A DNA stretch of 64,000 nt from Alphaproteobacteria bacterium HGW-Alphaproteobacteria-4 (GCA_002842855.1 PHEE01000006.1:44905-108904); one strand, 5' to 3'; counted from the first letter of the stretch, positions 1 through 7,860 are shown. Notes: a model not told the origin generated them from the sequence alone. Numbers and translations: made by a program.

Positions 1-473
1 GCCAGCCCCAACGCGCGGCGTGCTGCGGCCCGGTCGGGTGCGGGGGCAAAAACCGTAGTATCCACCCCATGCATCACCACCGTTGCGGGGCGCTCAAGGT
101 AGCTTGCGGCCTGCGGCGAGGTGGCCACCAGCGCGTCTTGCTGGCGGATCAGCCAGCGCGTGAAGCCGCTGTGGCGGCGCTGCGCCGCCGAGGTAAACAG
201 TAGCCGCAGCCTGCGCCGGAAAAGACGCCGCAGCACCAGCCCCAGCACCATTTCGGTGTTGCGCCGCGCGTGCCAGACCCGCCAGCGGTCGCGCGGCAGC
301 AACGGCAGCCGCCCGAGCGTGATATGCGGCAGATCGGCGGGCAAGCCCGGCCCGGTGGCGGCAATGCCGATCAGGCGCGCCTGCACCGGCACCAGCCGCA
401 CGATGGTGGCGGTCACGCCCGAAAGGCGGCGCTTGAGGTTGGGGGCGATGACGTCGATTTGTGCGGGGTCCAT
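1..473 (-). CDS. Glycosyltransferase family 4 (group 1), C-terminally cut by the window edge
   Basis: Reading leftwards from ATG at 473 there are 157 open codons with no stop before the window edge. The protein starts MDPAQIDVIAPNLKRR and holds a segment LVATSPQAASYLERPATV followed by MHGVDTTVF, which is the hinge region typical of GT-B fold (GT4) sugar transferases just before the C-terminal nucleotide-sugar domain. Such enzymes add sugars to lipopolysaccharide core or capsule; the acceptor cannot be told from this fragment. Its start lies 9 bases after the stop of the MFS gene on the same strand, so the two probably share a transcript. I see no clear ribosome binding site. The family call is recognition of the fold pattern; the specific sugar is unknown. 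Confidence 0.75.
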   Translation of the reverse strand, partial: MDPAQIDVIAPNLKRRLSGVTATIVRLVPVQARLIGIAATGPGLPADLPHITLGRLPLLPRDRWRVWHARRNTEMVLGLVLRRLFRRRLRLLFTSAAQRRHSGFTRWLIRQQDALVATSPQAASYLERPATVVMHGVDTTVFAPAPDRAAARRALGL

Positions 474-482
474 GGTGGCGTT

Positions 483-1673
483 CTAATGGCTCGCCTCGCC
501 CCTGTCGCGGGCGAAAAGGTAGATCGCCAGCCCGGCCAGCAAGGGCACGAGGAAGAACAGGAACAGCGCCGAAAACGCTTGGCTCTGGCTGCCGCGCGCC
601 GCTGCCGCTTCATACACCGGGCGCGAGGCGAACTGCATGATGCCAACCCCGCCGATCGAGAACATATTCAAAAGCGTGACCCCGCGCCCGACCATGTGGG
701 CGGGAAAGAAGCTGCGCCCATGCGCCATCATCGCGGGGAAACTGGCGCCAAAGAACCCTGCCGCCGCCATCAGCAGGGTGGCGCGGCCAAGGCCCGCGTC
801 GGGTGCCAGCCACAAGGTCGCGACTATTGCCGCCAACACAAGGTTGCCGCCCAGCACCACCCGCTTGTGGCTGCCGATCAGTCGATCAGCGGGGCCGTAG
901 AGAAAGTTGCCCGCCACCATCGCCAGCCCCATCACCAGCGTTGCCTTGCCGATGGCGGCGGTGTCGGCGCCGTAAACCTGGGTCAGATAGGGCCCCGCCC
1001 AGACCCCGCGCAGCCCGGCGGCGGCGGCATAGTTGACCGCCATCAACGGCAATATCGCCCAAAGCCCCGGGATGTGCATGAGGTCGAACACCGAGCCGCG
1101 CGCGCCGTGGCTATGGATGATGCGCTCGGGGTCGCGGGTGAAACGCCAGATGGCGGCGGCGACCAGCGCGGTAATCACCGCCAGCCCCCAAAGCGTGGGC
1201 CGCCAGCCCGCCGCCCCGATCACCCATGCCAGCGGGGTGGAACCTGCAAGGTTGCCAAGGCTGCCGACCCCGATCATCGCCCCCGCCAGTGTGCCGAAAA
1301 CGGCGGGCGCGTACATGCGCGCGAAGATGTAATAGCCACCCATCAGCACCGGCGCGCAGCCGATGCCGATCATTACCATTGCCAGATGCACGCCCCATGG
1401 CCCGGTCGCCAGCGCAAACACCGCAGCACCACCGGCACCACCCAGCAACAGCAGCACCGAAACCGTGCGCCGTGGCCCGATCCGGTCAAGTGCCGCGCCC
1501 ACCGGCAGTTGCATCAGCGCGAAAGCCGCATACCAAAGCCCCAGCGACACCGCGAGATCGCCGGGTGTGGCGCCAATCTGGGCAGTCAGCGTGGGTGCCA
1601 GCACCGCAAGGCAGGCGCGGTAGAACTGGCTCAGCACATAGCCCGCCACCAGAAAAGCAATTCCGACCTTCAT
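483..1673 (-). CDS. MFS transporter
   Basis: 396 residues, about twelve hydrophobic segments along the length. The loop after the second segment reads GAALDRIGPRR (about residues 59-69), a good match to the MFS motif A. The start MKVGIAFLVAG at 1673 is preferred over upstream in-frame starts because the longer N-terminus is hydrophilic, arginine-rich and overlaps the promoter and start area of divergent thpR. The inner-membrane protein is expected to move a small solute or drug by proton-coupled transport; the substrate cannot be predicted. It is followed by the glycosyltransferase gene after 9 bases. Confidence 0.85.
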   Translation of the reverse strand: MKVGIAFLVAGYVLSQFYRACLAVLAPTLTAQIGATPGDLAVSLGLWYAAFALMQLPVGAALDRIGPRRTVSVLLLLGGAGGAAVFALATGPWGVHLAMVMIGIGCAPVLMGGYYIFARMYAPAVFGTLAGAMIGVGSLGNLAGSTPLAWVIGAAGWRPTLWGLAVITALVAAAIWRFTRDPERIIHSHGARGSVFDLMHIPGLWAILPLMAVNYAAAAGLRGVWAGPYLTQVYGADTAAIGKATLVMGLAMVAGNFLYGPADRLIGSHKRVVLGGNLVLAAIVATLWLAPDAGLGRATLLMAAAGFFGASFPAMMAHGRSFFPAHMVGRGVTLLNMFSIGGVGIMQFASRPVYEAAAARGSQSQAFSALFLFFLVPLLAGLAIYLFARDRGEASH

Positions 1674-1780
1674 GCGCGCCTCCGTTTCGCCCGGCGACCC
1701 TGCGGCAGAATGGATGCGTCTGCAAGGGCTGCACAAGTGCGCCCCGATGTGCTTCACTTGTTCGGCAGGAGCAAGAACCG

Positions 1781-2347
1781 ATGCGCAGTTTTCTGGCACT
1801 TCCTTTGCCGCCCGGCGTGACCAGGCCGCTTGCTGCACTGGTCGCCGGCTTGCCCTTCGCGCGCCCGGTGCCACCCGAGAACATGCACCTGACGCTGGCC
1901 TTTCTGGGCGAGCGGCGCGAGGCCGAGGTTGTGGCAGCGCACGAGGCCATCGCCACCCTTGATGCCCAAGCCCTGCCGATCGCGCTCTGCGGGCTAGACG
2001 TGTTCGGCGGCAGACACCCCGCCGGCCTGCACATCGGCGTGGCCGACCCCGCCCCGCTTGTGGCGTTACACCGCCGGGTGCTGGCGCGGCTGAATGGCGC
2101 TGGAGTGATACTGCCGCGCGAACGCTACACCCCGCATGTCACGCTCTTGCGGTTTCGCGCGCCGTTGCCCGAGCCCGATACCGCGCGTCTGGTGCGGTTC
2201 ATGGCCGAGCGTGGTGGCATCGCCCTGCCACCCTTCATTGCTACGCGAATGGTGCTGTTCCGCTCGTTCCTCGGCGCCGGGCCGCCGCGCTATGACGAAC
2301 TGGCGCACTACGACCTGCACAGCAGCGATTTCAATAATTCGGGATAA
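1781..2347 (+). CDS. thpR: RNA 2',3'-cyclic phosphodiesterase (LigT/2H family)
   Basis: 188 residues with the two HxT motifs of the 2H phosphoesterase superfamily, H36-L-T38 (MHLTLAFLG) and H119-V-T121 (PHVTLLRF), at the usual spacing. The N-terminus MRSFLALPLPP is typical of ThpR. The family opens 2',3'-cyclic phosphates on RNA ends in the cytoplasm and can ligate tRNA halves in vitro. The start at 1781 is chosen because the longer open frame upstream is antisense to the MFS gene. The stop codon TAA at 2345-2347 shares its last base with the left attachment repeat of the island, so thpR was the immediate neighbour of the tRNA-Pro gene before insertion and is left intact. Confidence 0.9.
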   Translation: MRSFLALPLPPGVTRPLAALVAGLPFARPVPPENMHLTLAFLGERREAEVVAAHEAIATLDAQALPIALCGLDVFGGRHPAGLHIGVADPAPLVALHRRVLARLNGAGVILPRERYTPHVTLLRFRAPLPEPDTARLVRFMAERGGIALPPFIATRMVLFRSFLGAGPPRYDELAHYDLHSSDFNNSG

Positions 2348-2395
2348 TTGGTCGGAGCGAGAGGATTTGAACCTCCGACCCCCTGCTCCCGAAGC
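2347..2395. repeat. Left attachment site (attL), 49-bp direct repeat
   Basis: Identical over 49 bases to 11508-11556. It contains the 3' half of tRNA-Pro from the anticodon stem through CCA, but then diverges, so it is not a working tRNA gene. Confidence 0.92.
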
Positions 2396-2512
2396 TAAGG
2401 CAAACGAACCCGACATAGCCCGACACTTCTGCATGTAGCTGTATTATTTAGCGAAATCAGTTGCTTGGCTCGACGGCATAGCCCTATGCAAATGGAGGCA
2501 GCACGACCGCTG

Positions 2513-2533
2513 CTGCTTACTATCTGCTTACTG
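2513..2533. repeat. Candidate left arm-type integrase site, two CTGCTTACT repeats 11 bp apart
   Basis: CTGCTTACT occurs at 2513-2521 and again at 2524-2532, followed by G. The 21-bp block matches 19 of 21 bases at 11421-11441, the other end of the element, in the same orientation. It lies 118 bp inside the left core and directly upstream of the integrase start. Paired short direct repeats inside both ends are what arm-binding sites of tyrosine recombinases look like; binding is inferred. Confidence 0.6.
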
Positions 2534-2546
2534 AGGAGCCAAAGCC

Positions 2547-3875
2547 ATGCCCAACCCTGCCCGCCAGCACCCGCCGGTGAAGCTCACCAAGAGCTACATC
2601 GACCGCATCAAGCCCGGTCCCAAGGACGAGTTCCACTGGGATGCCCAAGACAAGGGTTTCGGGGCCAAGATCAGCACCGCCGGGAAAGTCACCTTCATCG
2701 TCCAAGGACGACTGACTCCGACTGGTGGTGCCATCCGCATCACCGTGGGGGCATACGGCATCTTCACGCCCGACGAAGCGCGTGAGGTTGCCCGCGAACA
2801 CCTGCGGTCCATGCGCAAGGGGGTGGACCCGCGCAACGAGAAGCGGAAGGACGAGGCGCAGGCGATCACTCTGCGGCAGGTCGCGGACGCCTTCTTCGCG
2901 CGCCCGGGAATGCTCAAGGAGACCACGCGCGACGAGATGGACCGCCACCTGAAGACCGCCTTCCCCAAGTGGCAGAACCGCGCCATCGCCAGCATCACCC
3001 CCGACGAGTGTCGCAAGCGCTTCGAGGAGATCGCCACCAAGGGGCTGCGCAAGAAGCCCGCCCCGGCACCGGGCAGCGCAGCGTCGGCGTTCGTTATCCT
3101 GCGCACCCTGTTCAACTGGGCGAAGGACGAATACCAGACGCTCGACGGTGCCAAGATCATCGAGCGTAACCCGGTTGCGGTCCTGAAGAAGGAACTGGCG
3201 AACCACGCGAGCCGAGTTCGCACCCGCCATATTGACCGCCGCGACGTTGGCAAGTTCTGGCACGGGCTGACCACAGCTCGGCAGAACCCGGCTTTCAACG
3301 CTGACACCCGCGCCGGGCTGGACCTCGTGATGTTCTTGCTTCTGACCGGCGCCCGCAGGAACGAAGGTGCCGCCCTTGAATGGCGGAACGTCCATCTCAA
3401 CGACGACGACCCGGCTGACAACTGGTGGTACATCGAGGCCCCGAAGAACGGGAACGCGGTGCATCTGCCGTTGTCGTCGCAGGCTGTGGCCATCCTGAAG
3501 CTGCGCAAGGCCGCCGATGACCGCGCCCCGGTCAGCAGCAAGTTCGTGTTCCCGAGCCGTGGCGTCCTAGGCCGCATCCGCGACACCCGTGCGCCGCTGG
3601 AACGGTTCGCCCCTACCATCGGCATGGAGCGGCTCAGCGCGCACGACCTGCGGCGCAGCTTCGTGACCCTCGGGGTCAAGGCCTGCCGCCTCGACATCAT
3701 GAAGCTGGAACTGCTGACGAACCACGTCCCGCAGGGTGTCACCGCCCGCCACTACCTTGAAACGAGTGACCTCCGGGACTATCACCCCGAGGTGCAGGCC
3801 ATTGGCGACTTCGTTGAACTTGAAGCCGCCAAGGCCAGCGGGGCGAACGTGGTGGCGCTGGCGGATCGCGCGTAG
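2547..3875 (+). CDS. Tyrosine recombinase / site-specific integrase of the island
   Basis: 442 residues. The N-terminus (about 11-100) is a DUF4102-type arm-binding domain (LTKSYIDRIKPGPKDEFHW and FGAKISTAGKVTF), the middle (about 105-215) a SAM-like core-binding domain, and the C-terminus the catalytic domain. Visible active-site residues are R270 (TGARRNE), K300 (APKNGNAVHLP), H366-x-x-R369 (AHDLRR), H393 (LTNH) and nucleophile Y403 (TARHYLE). It should insert and excise the element at tRNA-Pro. GAGGAG lies 9 bases before the ATG. The gene starts about 150 bp from the left core and reads into the element. The catalytic set is complete, so the enzyme is probably active. Confidence 0.95.
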   Translation: MPNPARQHPPVKLTKSYIDRIKPGPKDEFHWDAQDKGFGAKISTAGKVTFIVQGRLTPTGGAIRITVGAYGIFTPDEAREVAREHLRSMRKGVDPRNEKRKDEAQAITLRQVADAFFARPGMLKETTRDEMDRHLKTAFPKWQNRAIASITPDECRKRFEEIATKGLRKKPAPAPGSAASAFVILRTLFNWAKDEYQTLDGAKIIERNPVAVLKKELANHASRVRTRHIDRRDVGKFWHGLTTARQNPAFNADTRAGLDLVMFLLLTGARRNEGAALEWRNVHLNDDDPADNWWYIEAPKNGNAVHLPLSSQAVAILKLRKAADDRAPVSSKFVFPSRGVLGRIRDTRAPLERFAPTIGMERLSAHDLRRSFVTLGVKACRLDIMKLELLTNHVPQGVTARHYLETSDLRDYHPEVQAIGDFVELEAAKASGANVVALADRA

Positions 3876-3898
3876 CGCTCCCTGTGCTCGGGCAGCAG

Positions 3899-3960
3899 CC
3901 GGGGATTGGGGTTTGCCGCCCCTACCCCGGCGGCGCTGCGGGTTGCGGCTGTAGCGCCGC
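3899..3960. terminator. Two tandem hairpins between convergent genes
   Basis: CCGGGG (3899-3904) pairs with CCCCGG (3925-3930) with an inner GGGG/CCCC helix; immediately after, GCGGCGCT (3930-3937) pairs with AGCGCCGC (3953-3960). They separate the integrase gene from the leftward Cys/His gene. No T-tract follows, so termination is inferred from position. Confidence 0.45.
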
Positions 3961-3961
3961 G

Positions 3962-4210
3962 CTATGCGCTCGCTTCGCCCGCCAGCTTTGCCTTCCTCCT
4001 CTCCCGATATGCGCGCTGCCAGGCGCGAGTCTTATCTGGATTCGCCTTTTTGTAGCGCGTCTGATTCTCGGCGTCGCACACCACGCAAGGTCCGGTGCCG
4101 GCCACATAGCGTTCTGCGACGTGTCCATTCTTACACGGCACTCCGGTGAAGTAATTATGCAGGCCCCGGGCCTTGGCATCCGCTCGGCTGATTATTTCCA
4201 TCGGTTCCAC
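3962..4210 (-). CDS. Small Cys/His protein, phage-type, probable zinc binder
   Basis: 82 residues (or 79 if the second ATG, residue 4, is used). It contains C26-x3-H30 and C42-x2-C45, spaced as a possible zinc site, within GLHNYFTGVPCKNGHVAERY. I recognise this segment from small phage proteins and from the region preceding HNH nuclease domains in phages. The C-terminal third is very basic (RAWQRAYRERRKAK). No HNH catalytic motif is present, so a nuclease call is not justified; a nucleic-acid-binding accessory protein is more likely. It is convergent to the integrase gene, separated by two hairpins, and is the only leftward gene of the left half. Confidence 0.65.
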   Translation of the reverse strand: MEPMEIISRADAKARGLHNYFTGVPCKNGHVAERYVAGTGPCVVCDAENQTRYKKANPDKTRAWQRAYRERRKAKLAGEASA

Positions 4211-4509
4211 AATCCCTCTCAGTCAGGTTGATAGGGAGTAAGTGACTTATATCCATGTGCAAATTGTGGCCTTGATGGGGCAATTTGCGCTTGCCCGACG
4301 TATCCCGACGGTGCAACATACACCCGTCGCCAGCGATGGTGGCCGCGTCGAGCGGGACCGCAAGCCGCTACATGAGCCGGTGGAGTAAGGGCGCAGCCCC
4401 CAGGACCCGGACACCCCCCATAGGGAGTTCTTATGGGGGCAGGTGACCACAGCTCAACCCTGCCTGACAGCCGCCAAGATGCTCGGCTAGGGCGAGCTGG
4501 AGGTCCGAT
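4211..4509. other. Intergenic region with divergent promoters and a hairpin
   Basis: This 299-base gap separates the leftward Cys/His gene from the rightward alpA-like gene, so it should hold promoters for both. A perfect inverted repeat, CCCCCATA (4415-4422) and TATGGGGG (4432-4439) with a nine-base loop, sits about 70 bp before the alpA-like start and could be an operator or attenuator. GGAGG at 4499-4503 is the ribosome binding site of the downstream gene. I saw no other gene in it. Confidence 0.5.
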
Positions 4510-4803
4510 ATGACCCAACCCGACGAATTGCTCGACTCGCATGCTGCGGCGGCGCTGATCGGCATCAAGAAGACGACGCTGGAGACGTGGCGCGGCCTCG
4601 GCAAAGGCCCGCGCTTCATCAAGTACGGCAACACCCCGCGCTCGGGCGTTCGTTATCAACGCTCCGAGGTGCTCGCGTGGATCGCGCAACAGACGTTCCG
4701 CAGCACGAGCGCCTACACGGTGGCCGCGCAGCGCCCCGGTGCAATCCGTGGCCCGTGGGAGACCCCCAAACCCGCCAGCAGCGGTTCGGGGGCGGCATCC
4801 TGA
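4510..4803 (+). CDS. AlpA/excisionase-like helix-turn-helix DNA-binding protein
   Basis: 97 residues. The first 65 form a MerR-like winged helix of the AlpA/HTH_17 family: LLDSHAAAALIGIKKTTLE is the helix-turn-helix, followed by WRGLGKGPRFIKYG and a wing ending RYQRSEVLAWI. The tail (about 70-97) is Pro/Ser/Gly-rich and probably disordered. In phage satellites and P4-like elements AlpA proteins activate the replication or excision genes. GGAGG is 6 bases upstream of the ATG. It directly precedes the PrimPol-helicase gene, which fits control of replication; it may also act as excisionase, since no other xis candidate is present. Confidence 0.75.
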   Translation: MTQPDELLDSHAAAALIGIKKTTLETWRGLGKGPRFIKYGNTPRSGVRYQRSEVLAWIAQQTFRSTSAYTVAAQRPGAIRGPWETPKPASSGSGAAS

Positions 4804-4961
4804 TGGAAACTCTCCCGAACTTCAGCGCGGGCGCGCTTCGGCAAGCCTGTCATAAGCCTACGTCACGAAAACAGCCGGGCGCTGCGGACACCCGGCTGTC
4901 GATCATCGTTCCCAGCCACCAGCCTGATGCGAGAAAGGACTGGCGCGCATGGACACGGTAA
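4803..4961 (+). CDS. Possible 52-aa ORF translationally coupled to the AlpA-like gene
   Basis: The ATG at 4803 overlaps the alpA-like stop as TGATG and the frame runs 52 codons to TAA at 4959-4961, overlapping the PrimPol-helicase start by 13 bases. No domain is recognisable. A strong hairpin (4871-4899) lies inside it, which argues that the segment is mainly a regulatory leader. It is listed only because of the stop/start overlap. Confidence 0.25.
   Translation: METLPNFSAGALRQACHKPTSRKQPGAADTRLSIIVPSHQPDARKDWRAWTR
4871..4899 (+). promoter_or_regulatory. Hairpin upstream of the primase gene, possible attenuator
   Basis: ACAGCCGGG (4871-4879) pairs perfectly with CCCGGCTGT (4891-4899), with an 11-base loop, in the 145-bp gap between the alpA-like and PrimPol-helicase genes. 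It is preceded by CGAAA and not followed by a T-run. It may limit read-through into the replication gene. Confidence 0.4.
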
Positions 4962-7024
4962 CACAGGGCGGAATCGGTCCGCAAACGAGCGCTCAGTTCC
5001 CCACCTTCGCCGCAATGCAGGGTGTCAGGCGGTGGCTGATCGCAGACGCGAGCAAGGTGCCGCACTACGCCAACGGCACGAAGCGGCACGGCACGCTGGA
5101 CACCGACGCCGACCGGGCGCAGCTCGTCACCTACGACGAGGCACGCGCCGCGCGTGATGCTCGCGGGCAAGGGTGGATGCTTGGCTTTGCCCTCGGACCC
5201 GACGAGACCGGCGGGCACTGGCAGGGGGTGGACCTTGACGATGTGCGGCAGAACCAGCTTGCCGACCCGGCGAACGAGGTTCCCGGATACGTCGAGTTCA
5301 GCCCGAGCGGCGAGGGCGCGCACGCCATTGGCTACGGGCGAGCGTTCGCCACCCTGGGGTCCAACGGCAGCGGCATAGAGGCCTACGCTGCGGGCCGGTA
5401 CTTCACCGTCACGGAACGCCCTATCCGCGACAGCGGGCCGGTGTGCCTCGCCAGCTATGTCGAGCAAGTGCTTGCGCCTCGACATGGTGCAGCGCGTGCG
5501 CCCAGCGCCGGGACGGTGGAGACGGTGCCCGTCGATGCCAAGACGGTGACGGAATTGCGCTCGGCGCTCATGCACATGCCCGCCGATGGATATGACCTGT
5601 GGGTCAGCATGGGGCTGGCGCTGCGTGAGCTTGGCATGACCGGGCGCGGTTTGTGGATGGACTGGTCCGACACCTCGGAAAAGTTCGACCCGAAGCAGGC
5701 CGCCCGGAAATGGGAGACCTTCAAACCGACCGGCACGGGCTATCAGGCCGTGTTCTCTGAGGCGCAGCGGCAGGGCTGGGTGAACCCGGCGAGCGGTGCT
5801 GCCCAACTGGCAGTGCCGACCGTTCCGACCGTGCCTGTCGAGACCCCGGCGCAGATGCTCGCCCGTCTGAACGTGGACTGGACCGACGAGGAAGAGGACG
5901 AGGTGCCCGACATTGTGGAGGGGCTGGTTGCCGACGAGGACGTGACGCTGCTTGGAGGGCACGGTGGCGTCGGCAAGTCGTTCCTCGCCTTGCAGATGGC
6001 GTGCGCTGTGGCGCTCGGTGAGACCGTGCTTGGCTGCGATACGCGGCAGGCGCGCGTGCTCTACTACTCAGCCGAGGACGGGCGGAAGCGGCTGAAGCGC
6101 CGCCTGCGCCGCGTCACCGATACCTTCGACTATGACCCGGAGGGCTTGCGGGGCAACCTGCTCGTGCTCGACGCCAGCGAGCTTGAACCGCTCTACGGCG
6201 AGGAATTGCGGGACGTGGGCGCGTCGGGCAAGCCGCACCTGATGAAGCACCTCGGGGACACCGCCACGTTCCGCAACCTGCAAGCGATGGTCGAGACCTT
6301 CGACCCCCAGCTTGTGATTGTCGATGGCGCGTCCGACACCTTCGACGGGAACGAGATCGCCCGCCGCGAGGTGCGCGGGTTCATCAAGCTCCTGCGGCAG
6401 GTGCACCCGACGCGGAAGGTTGGCGTTCTGCTGATGGTGCATATCGACCGAGCCAGCGCGCGGGGCTACTCGTCCAACGACGATGGCTATGCGGGCAACG
6501 CCCAGTGGCACAACTCGTGCCGTCGCCGGATGTATCTGCAACAGAAGGTCGAAAAGGACGATGAGGACGGTTCGGTCATCAGCGAGACCTTCCTGCTCCG
6601 GGTGATGAAGAACACTGATGGCAAGCCTGCGCCCGACATGGAGCTTGCGCGCGGGGAGTTCGGCCTATGGCAACAGGGCGTGCACCTCGGCGGCGCGCTG
6701 GCGGGTGAACCGCAACCCGACGAGCGCGAGGTGATCGCCAAGCTGATCGGCGAATATTACGAGCGCGGGCAGTTTGTCAGTGCCTCGCTGGCGCCGAATG
6801 CGCCGACCGGCGTGCACGCCAGCCTCAAGGGCGATTCCCGGTGGCCGCGAAAGCTGCGGAAGGCGAAGCAGACGAACGAGGTGCTGCGCGACATGGAGCG
6901 CGACGGCATCATCGCCAAGGAACCGTACCAGCGCCCGAACCGCACCCAAGCTGAGCGGTGGATGGTGATGCGCGACCCCAGCAAACCTTTTGTGCCGCCG
7001 GGGAAGGGGGCTGAAAATGAATAG
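4949..7024 (+). CDS. Fused PrimPol (NrS-1-like) and RepA-type AAA helicase, replication protein of the island
   Basis: 691 residues. Residues 30-180 match the archaeo-eukaryotic primase/polymerase fold of the phage NrS-1 type: KVPHY near 36-40, the metal pair in GVDLDD (D95, D97), FSPSGEGAH (117-125) and YFTVT (151-155). Residues 195-280 resemble the PriCT-2 helical domain. Residues 320-600 are a RecA/AAA_25 helicase with Walker A GGHGGVGKS (336-344) and Walker B LVIVDG (455-460, D459). The C-terminal 100 residues are probably a winged helix. It should prime and unwind DNA at an element origin in the cytoplasm. Downstream lies an iteron cluster. GAGAAAGGA precedes the ATG. Both active sites look intact. 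Confidence 0.85.
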   Translation: MDTVTQGGIGPQTSAQFPTFAAMQGVRRWLIADASKVPHYANGTKRHGTLDTDADRAQLVTYDEARAARDARGQGWMLGFALGPDETGGHWQGVDLDDVRQNQLADPANEVPGYVEFSPSGEGAHAIGYGRAFATLGSNGSGIEAYAAGRYFTVTERPIRDSGPVCLASYVEQVLAPRHGAARAPSAGTVETVPVDAKTVTELRSALMHMPADGYDLWVSMGLALRELGMTGRGLWMDWSDTSEKFDPKQAARKWETFKPTGTGYQAVFSEAQRQGWVNPASGAAQLAVPTVPTVPVETPAQMLARLNVDWTDEEEDEVPDIVEGLVADEDVTLLGGHGGVGKSFLALQMACAVALGETVLGCDTRQARVLYYSAEDGRKRLKRRLRRVTDTFDYDPEGLRGNLLVLDASELEPLYGEELRDVGASGKPHLMKHLGDTATFRNLQAMVETFDPQLVIVDGASDTFDGNEIARREVRGFIKLLRQVHPTRKVGVLLMVHIDRASARGYSSNDDGYAGNAQWHNSCRRRMYLQQKVEKDDEDGSVISETFLLRVMKNTDGKPAPDMELARGEFGLWQQGVHLGGALAGEPQPDEREVIAKLIGEYYERGQFVSASLAPNAPTGVHASLKGDSRWPRKLRKAKQTNEVLRDMERDGIIAKEPYQRPNRTQAERWMVMRDPSKPFVPPGKGAENE

Positions 7025-7139
7025 ACTGCACACAGTGCACACAGTGGCACACGGTACGCTTTGTGCCACCGCGTGCACACTGTGCCGATCCCCGGCACAC
7101 AGTGTGCGGGGGTATATAGGGGGGACACTGTGCAGTGCC
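7025..7139. other. Iteron cluster, candidate replication origin of the island
   Basis: Starting one base after the primase-helicase stop, GCACACAGTG-like units occur repeatedly: 7028-7037, 7037-7046, GGCACACGGT at 7046-7055, and 7095-7104, with inverted copies GTGCACACTGTGCC (7073-7086) and ACACTGTGC (7125-7133). A short AT patch TATATA (7113-7118) lies between the last units. In staphylococcal islands the origin likewise sits next to the primase-replicase gene with iterons around an AT-rich patch. The repeats are seen; the origin role is inferred. Confidence 0.65.
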
Positions 7140-7275
7140 GCTTGGTGCCGCCCCTTCAAGCCCTGCCCGACCCGCTTATGTCCTGTATGGGGCGCGTGCC
7201 GAGCAAGCGATTGGAATAGGTCGGGAAGCTGGTGTGGGTATCGCCGTCACATAGCCCATGCTCAGCCGGGGTCGG
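7140..7275. other. Gap between iterons and the leftward cargo operon
   Basis: I see no gene, hairpin or clear promoter in this stretch. It separates the iteron cluster from the 3' end of the secreted-protein gene. Confidence 0.4.
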
Positions 7276-7620
7276 TCAGTTCAGGGTATTCATGCAGTCC
7301 AGCATGGCGTAGTCAGCGAAGTCCCCGATGGCCTGCTGCCGCTCCAGCTCCGAATTGCCGACCGGCCTTTCGTAAGCGTGCAATGTCAGGTCCTTCAGTG
7401 GTTCCCACGGAATCCCTTGTTCAGCCGAAATGCGTGATGCCACCTCCAGTGCCTTGGTGAGCGGCGCCCGTCTCTGACGTGCGCCCATGATGTGTTCAGC
7501 GAGATTCGCCATTAGCGAGCAGCCGTCCAAAAGCTCAGCCCGTGAAAGCGATTGAGCGGAGACAGGTGCGGACGCTGCGATTGCGATGACGGCCGCAACC
7601 AGGTGCTTTCGCATCATCAT
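7276..7620 (-). CDS. Secreted or periplasmic hypothetical protein, last gene of the cargo operon
   Basis: 114 residues starting with three methionine codons, MMMRKHLVAAVIAIAASAPVSAQS: a classic Sec signal peptide with basic n-region, hydrophobic core and AXA-type cleavage before Q. The mature part, about 90 residues, has two cysteines (DGCSLMANLAEHIM and YAMLDCMNTLN) that could form a disulfide in the periplasm, and is mostly helical. I do not recognise a family. The first ATG (7620) overlaps the stop of the preceding gene as ATGA, and GGGAG lies 7 bases upstream, so translation is probably coupled. It is the third gene of a leftward trio. Confidence 0.7.
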   Translation of the reverse strand: MMMRKHLVAAVIAIAASAPVSAQSLSRAELLDGCSLMANLAEHIMGARQRRAPLTKALEVASRISAEQGIPWEPLKDLTLHAYERPVGNSELERQQAIGDFADYAMLDCMNTLN

Positions 7621-7841
7621 ATCTCCACTCCCTGAAACGGCTGGGCGTCCGGCGCGGGCTCGATCCTGGAAGTCAGGCCTGAGCCGTACCAGAAAAGCCG
7701 CCATGTATGAGGCACCTCGGGTTCGCCTTGGACATACCCCGTACCGACGTACACCGGATTGCCGGTAGCGTGGTCATCTCGTGAGAAGACCAACTCCCCC
7801 GGAACGCATATCGCCTTTCCTTTCCACTCACAGGTTCTCAT
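7617..7841 (-). CDS. Small hypothetical protein, middle gene of the cargo operon
   Basis: 74 residues (MRTCEWKGKAICVPGELVF at the start), with two cysteines (C4, C12), several aromatic residues (HTWRLFWYGSG) and no signal peptide or membrane helix. I do not recognise it. GGAGG lies 11 bases before the ATG at 7841. It follows the membrane-protein gene by 19 bases and overlaps the next gene by 4, so the three are cotranscribed. Confidence 0.6.
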   Translation of the reverse strand: MRTCEWKGKAICVPGELVFSRDDHATGNPVYVGTGYVQGEPEVPHTWRLFWYGSGLTSRIEPAPDAQPFQGVEI

Positions 7842-7860
7842 CGCGTCGCCAACCTCCGGC

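Noticed and set aside
483..1820. Long open frames opposite the MFS gene (for example + strand 270-1820)
   Set aside because: They have arginine/proline/histidine-rich composition with no domain and lie antisense to a clear membrane protein; typical GC-rich shadows.
2347..2395. A second tRNA-Pro gene at the left end
   Set aside because: The sequence matches only the 3' part of the tRNA and then diverges, so no complete cloverleaf can form.
2520..3742. Long minus-strand frames opposite the integrase
   Set aside because: The integrase frame carries the whole catalytic set; the opposite frames have no motif.
7025..7139. CRISPR array
   Set aside because: The repeats are short (about 10 bp), overlapping and partly inverted, with no regular spacers; no cas gene is present.
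6990..7460. 156-codon plus-strand frame across the iteron region and the secreted-protein gene
   Set aside because: It runs through the repeat array (giving Cys/His/Thr repeats) and is antisense to a gene with a clear signal peptide.
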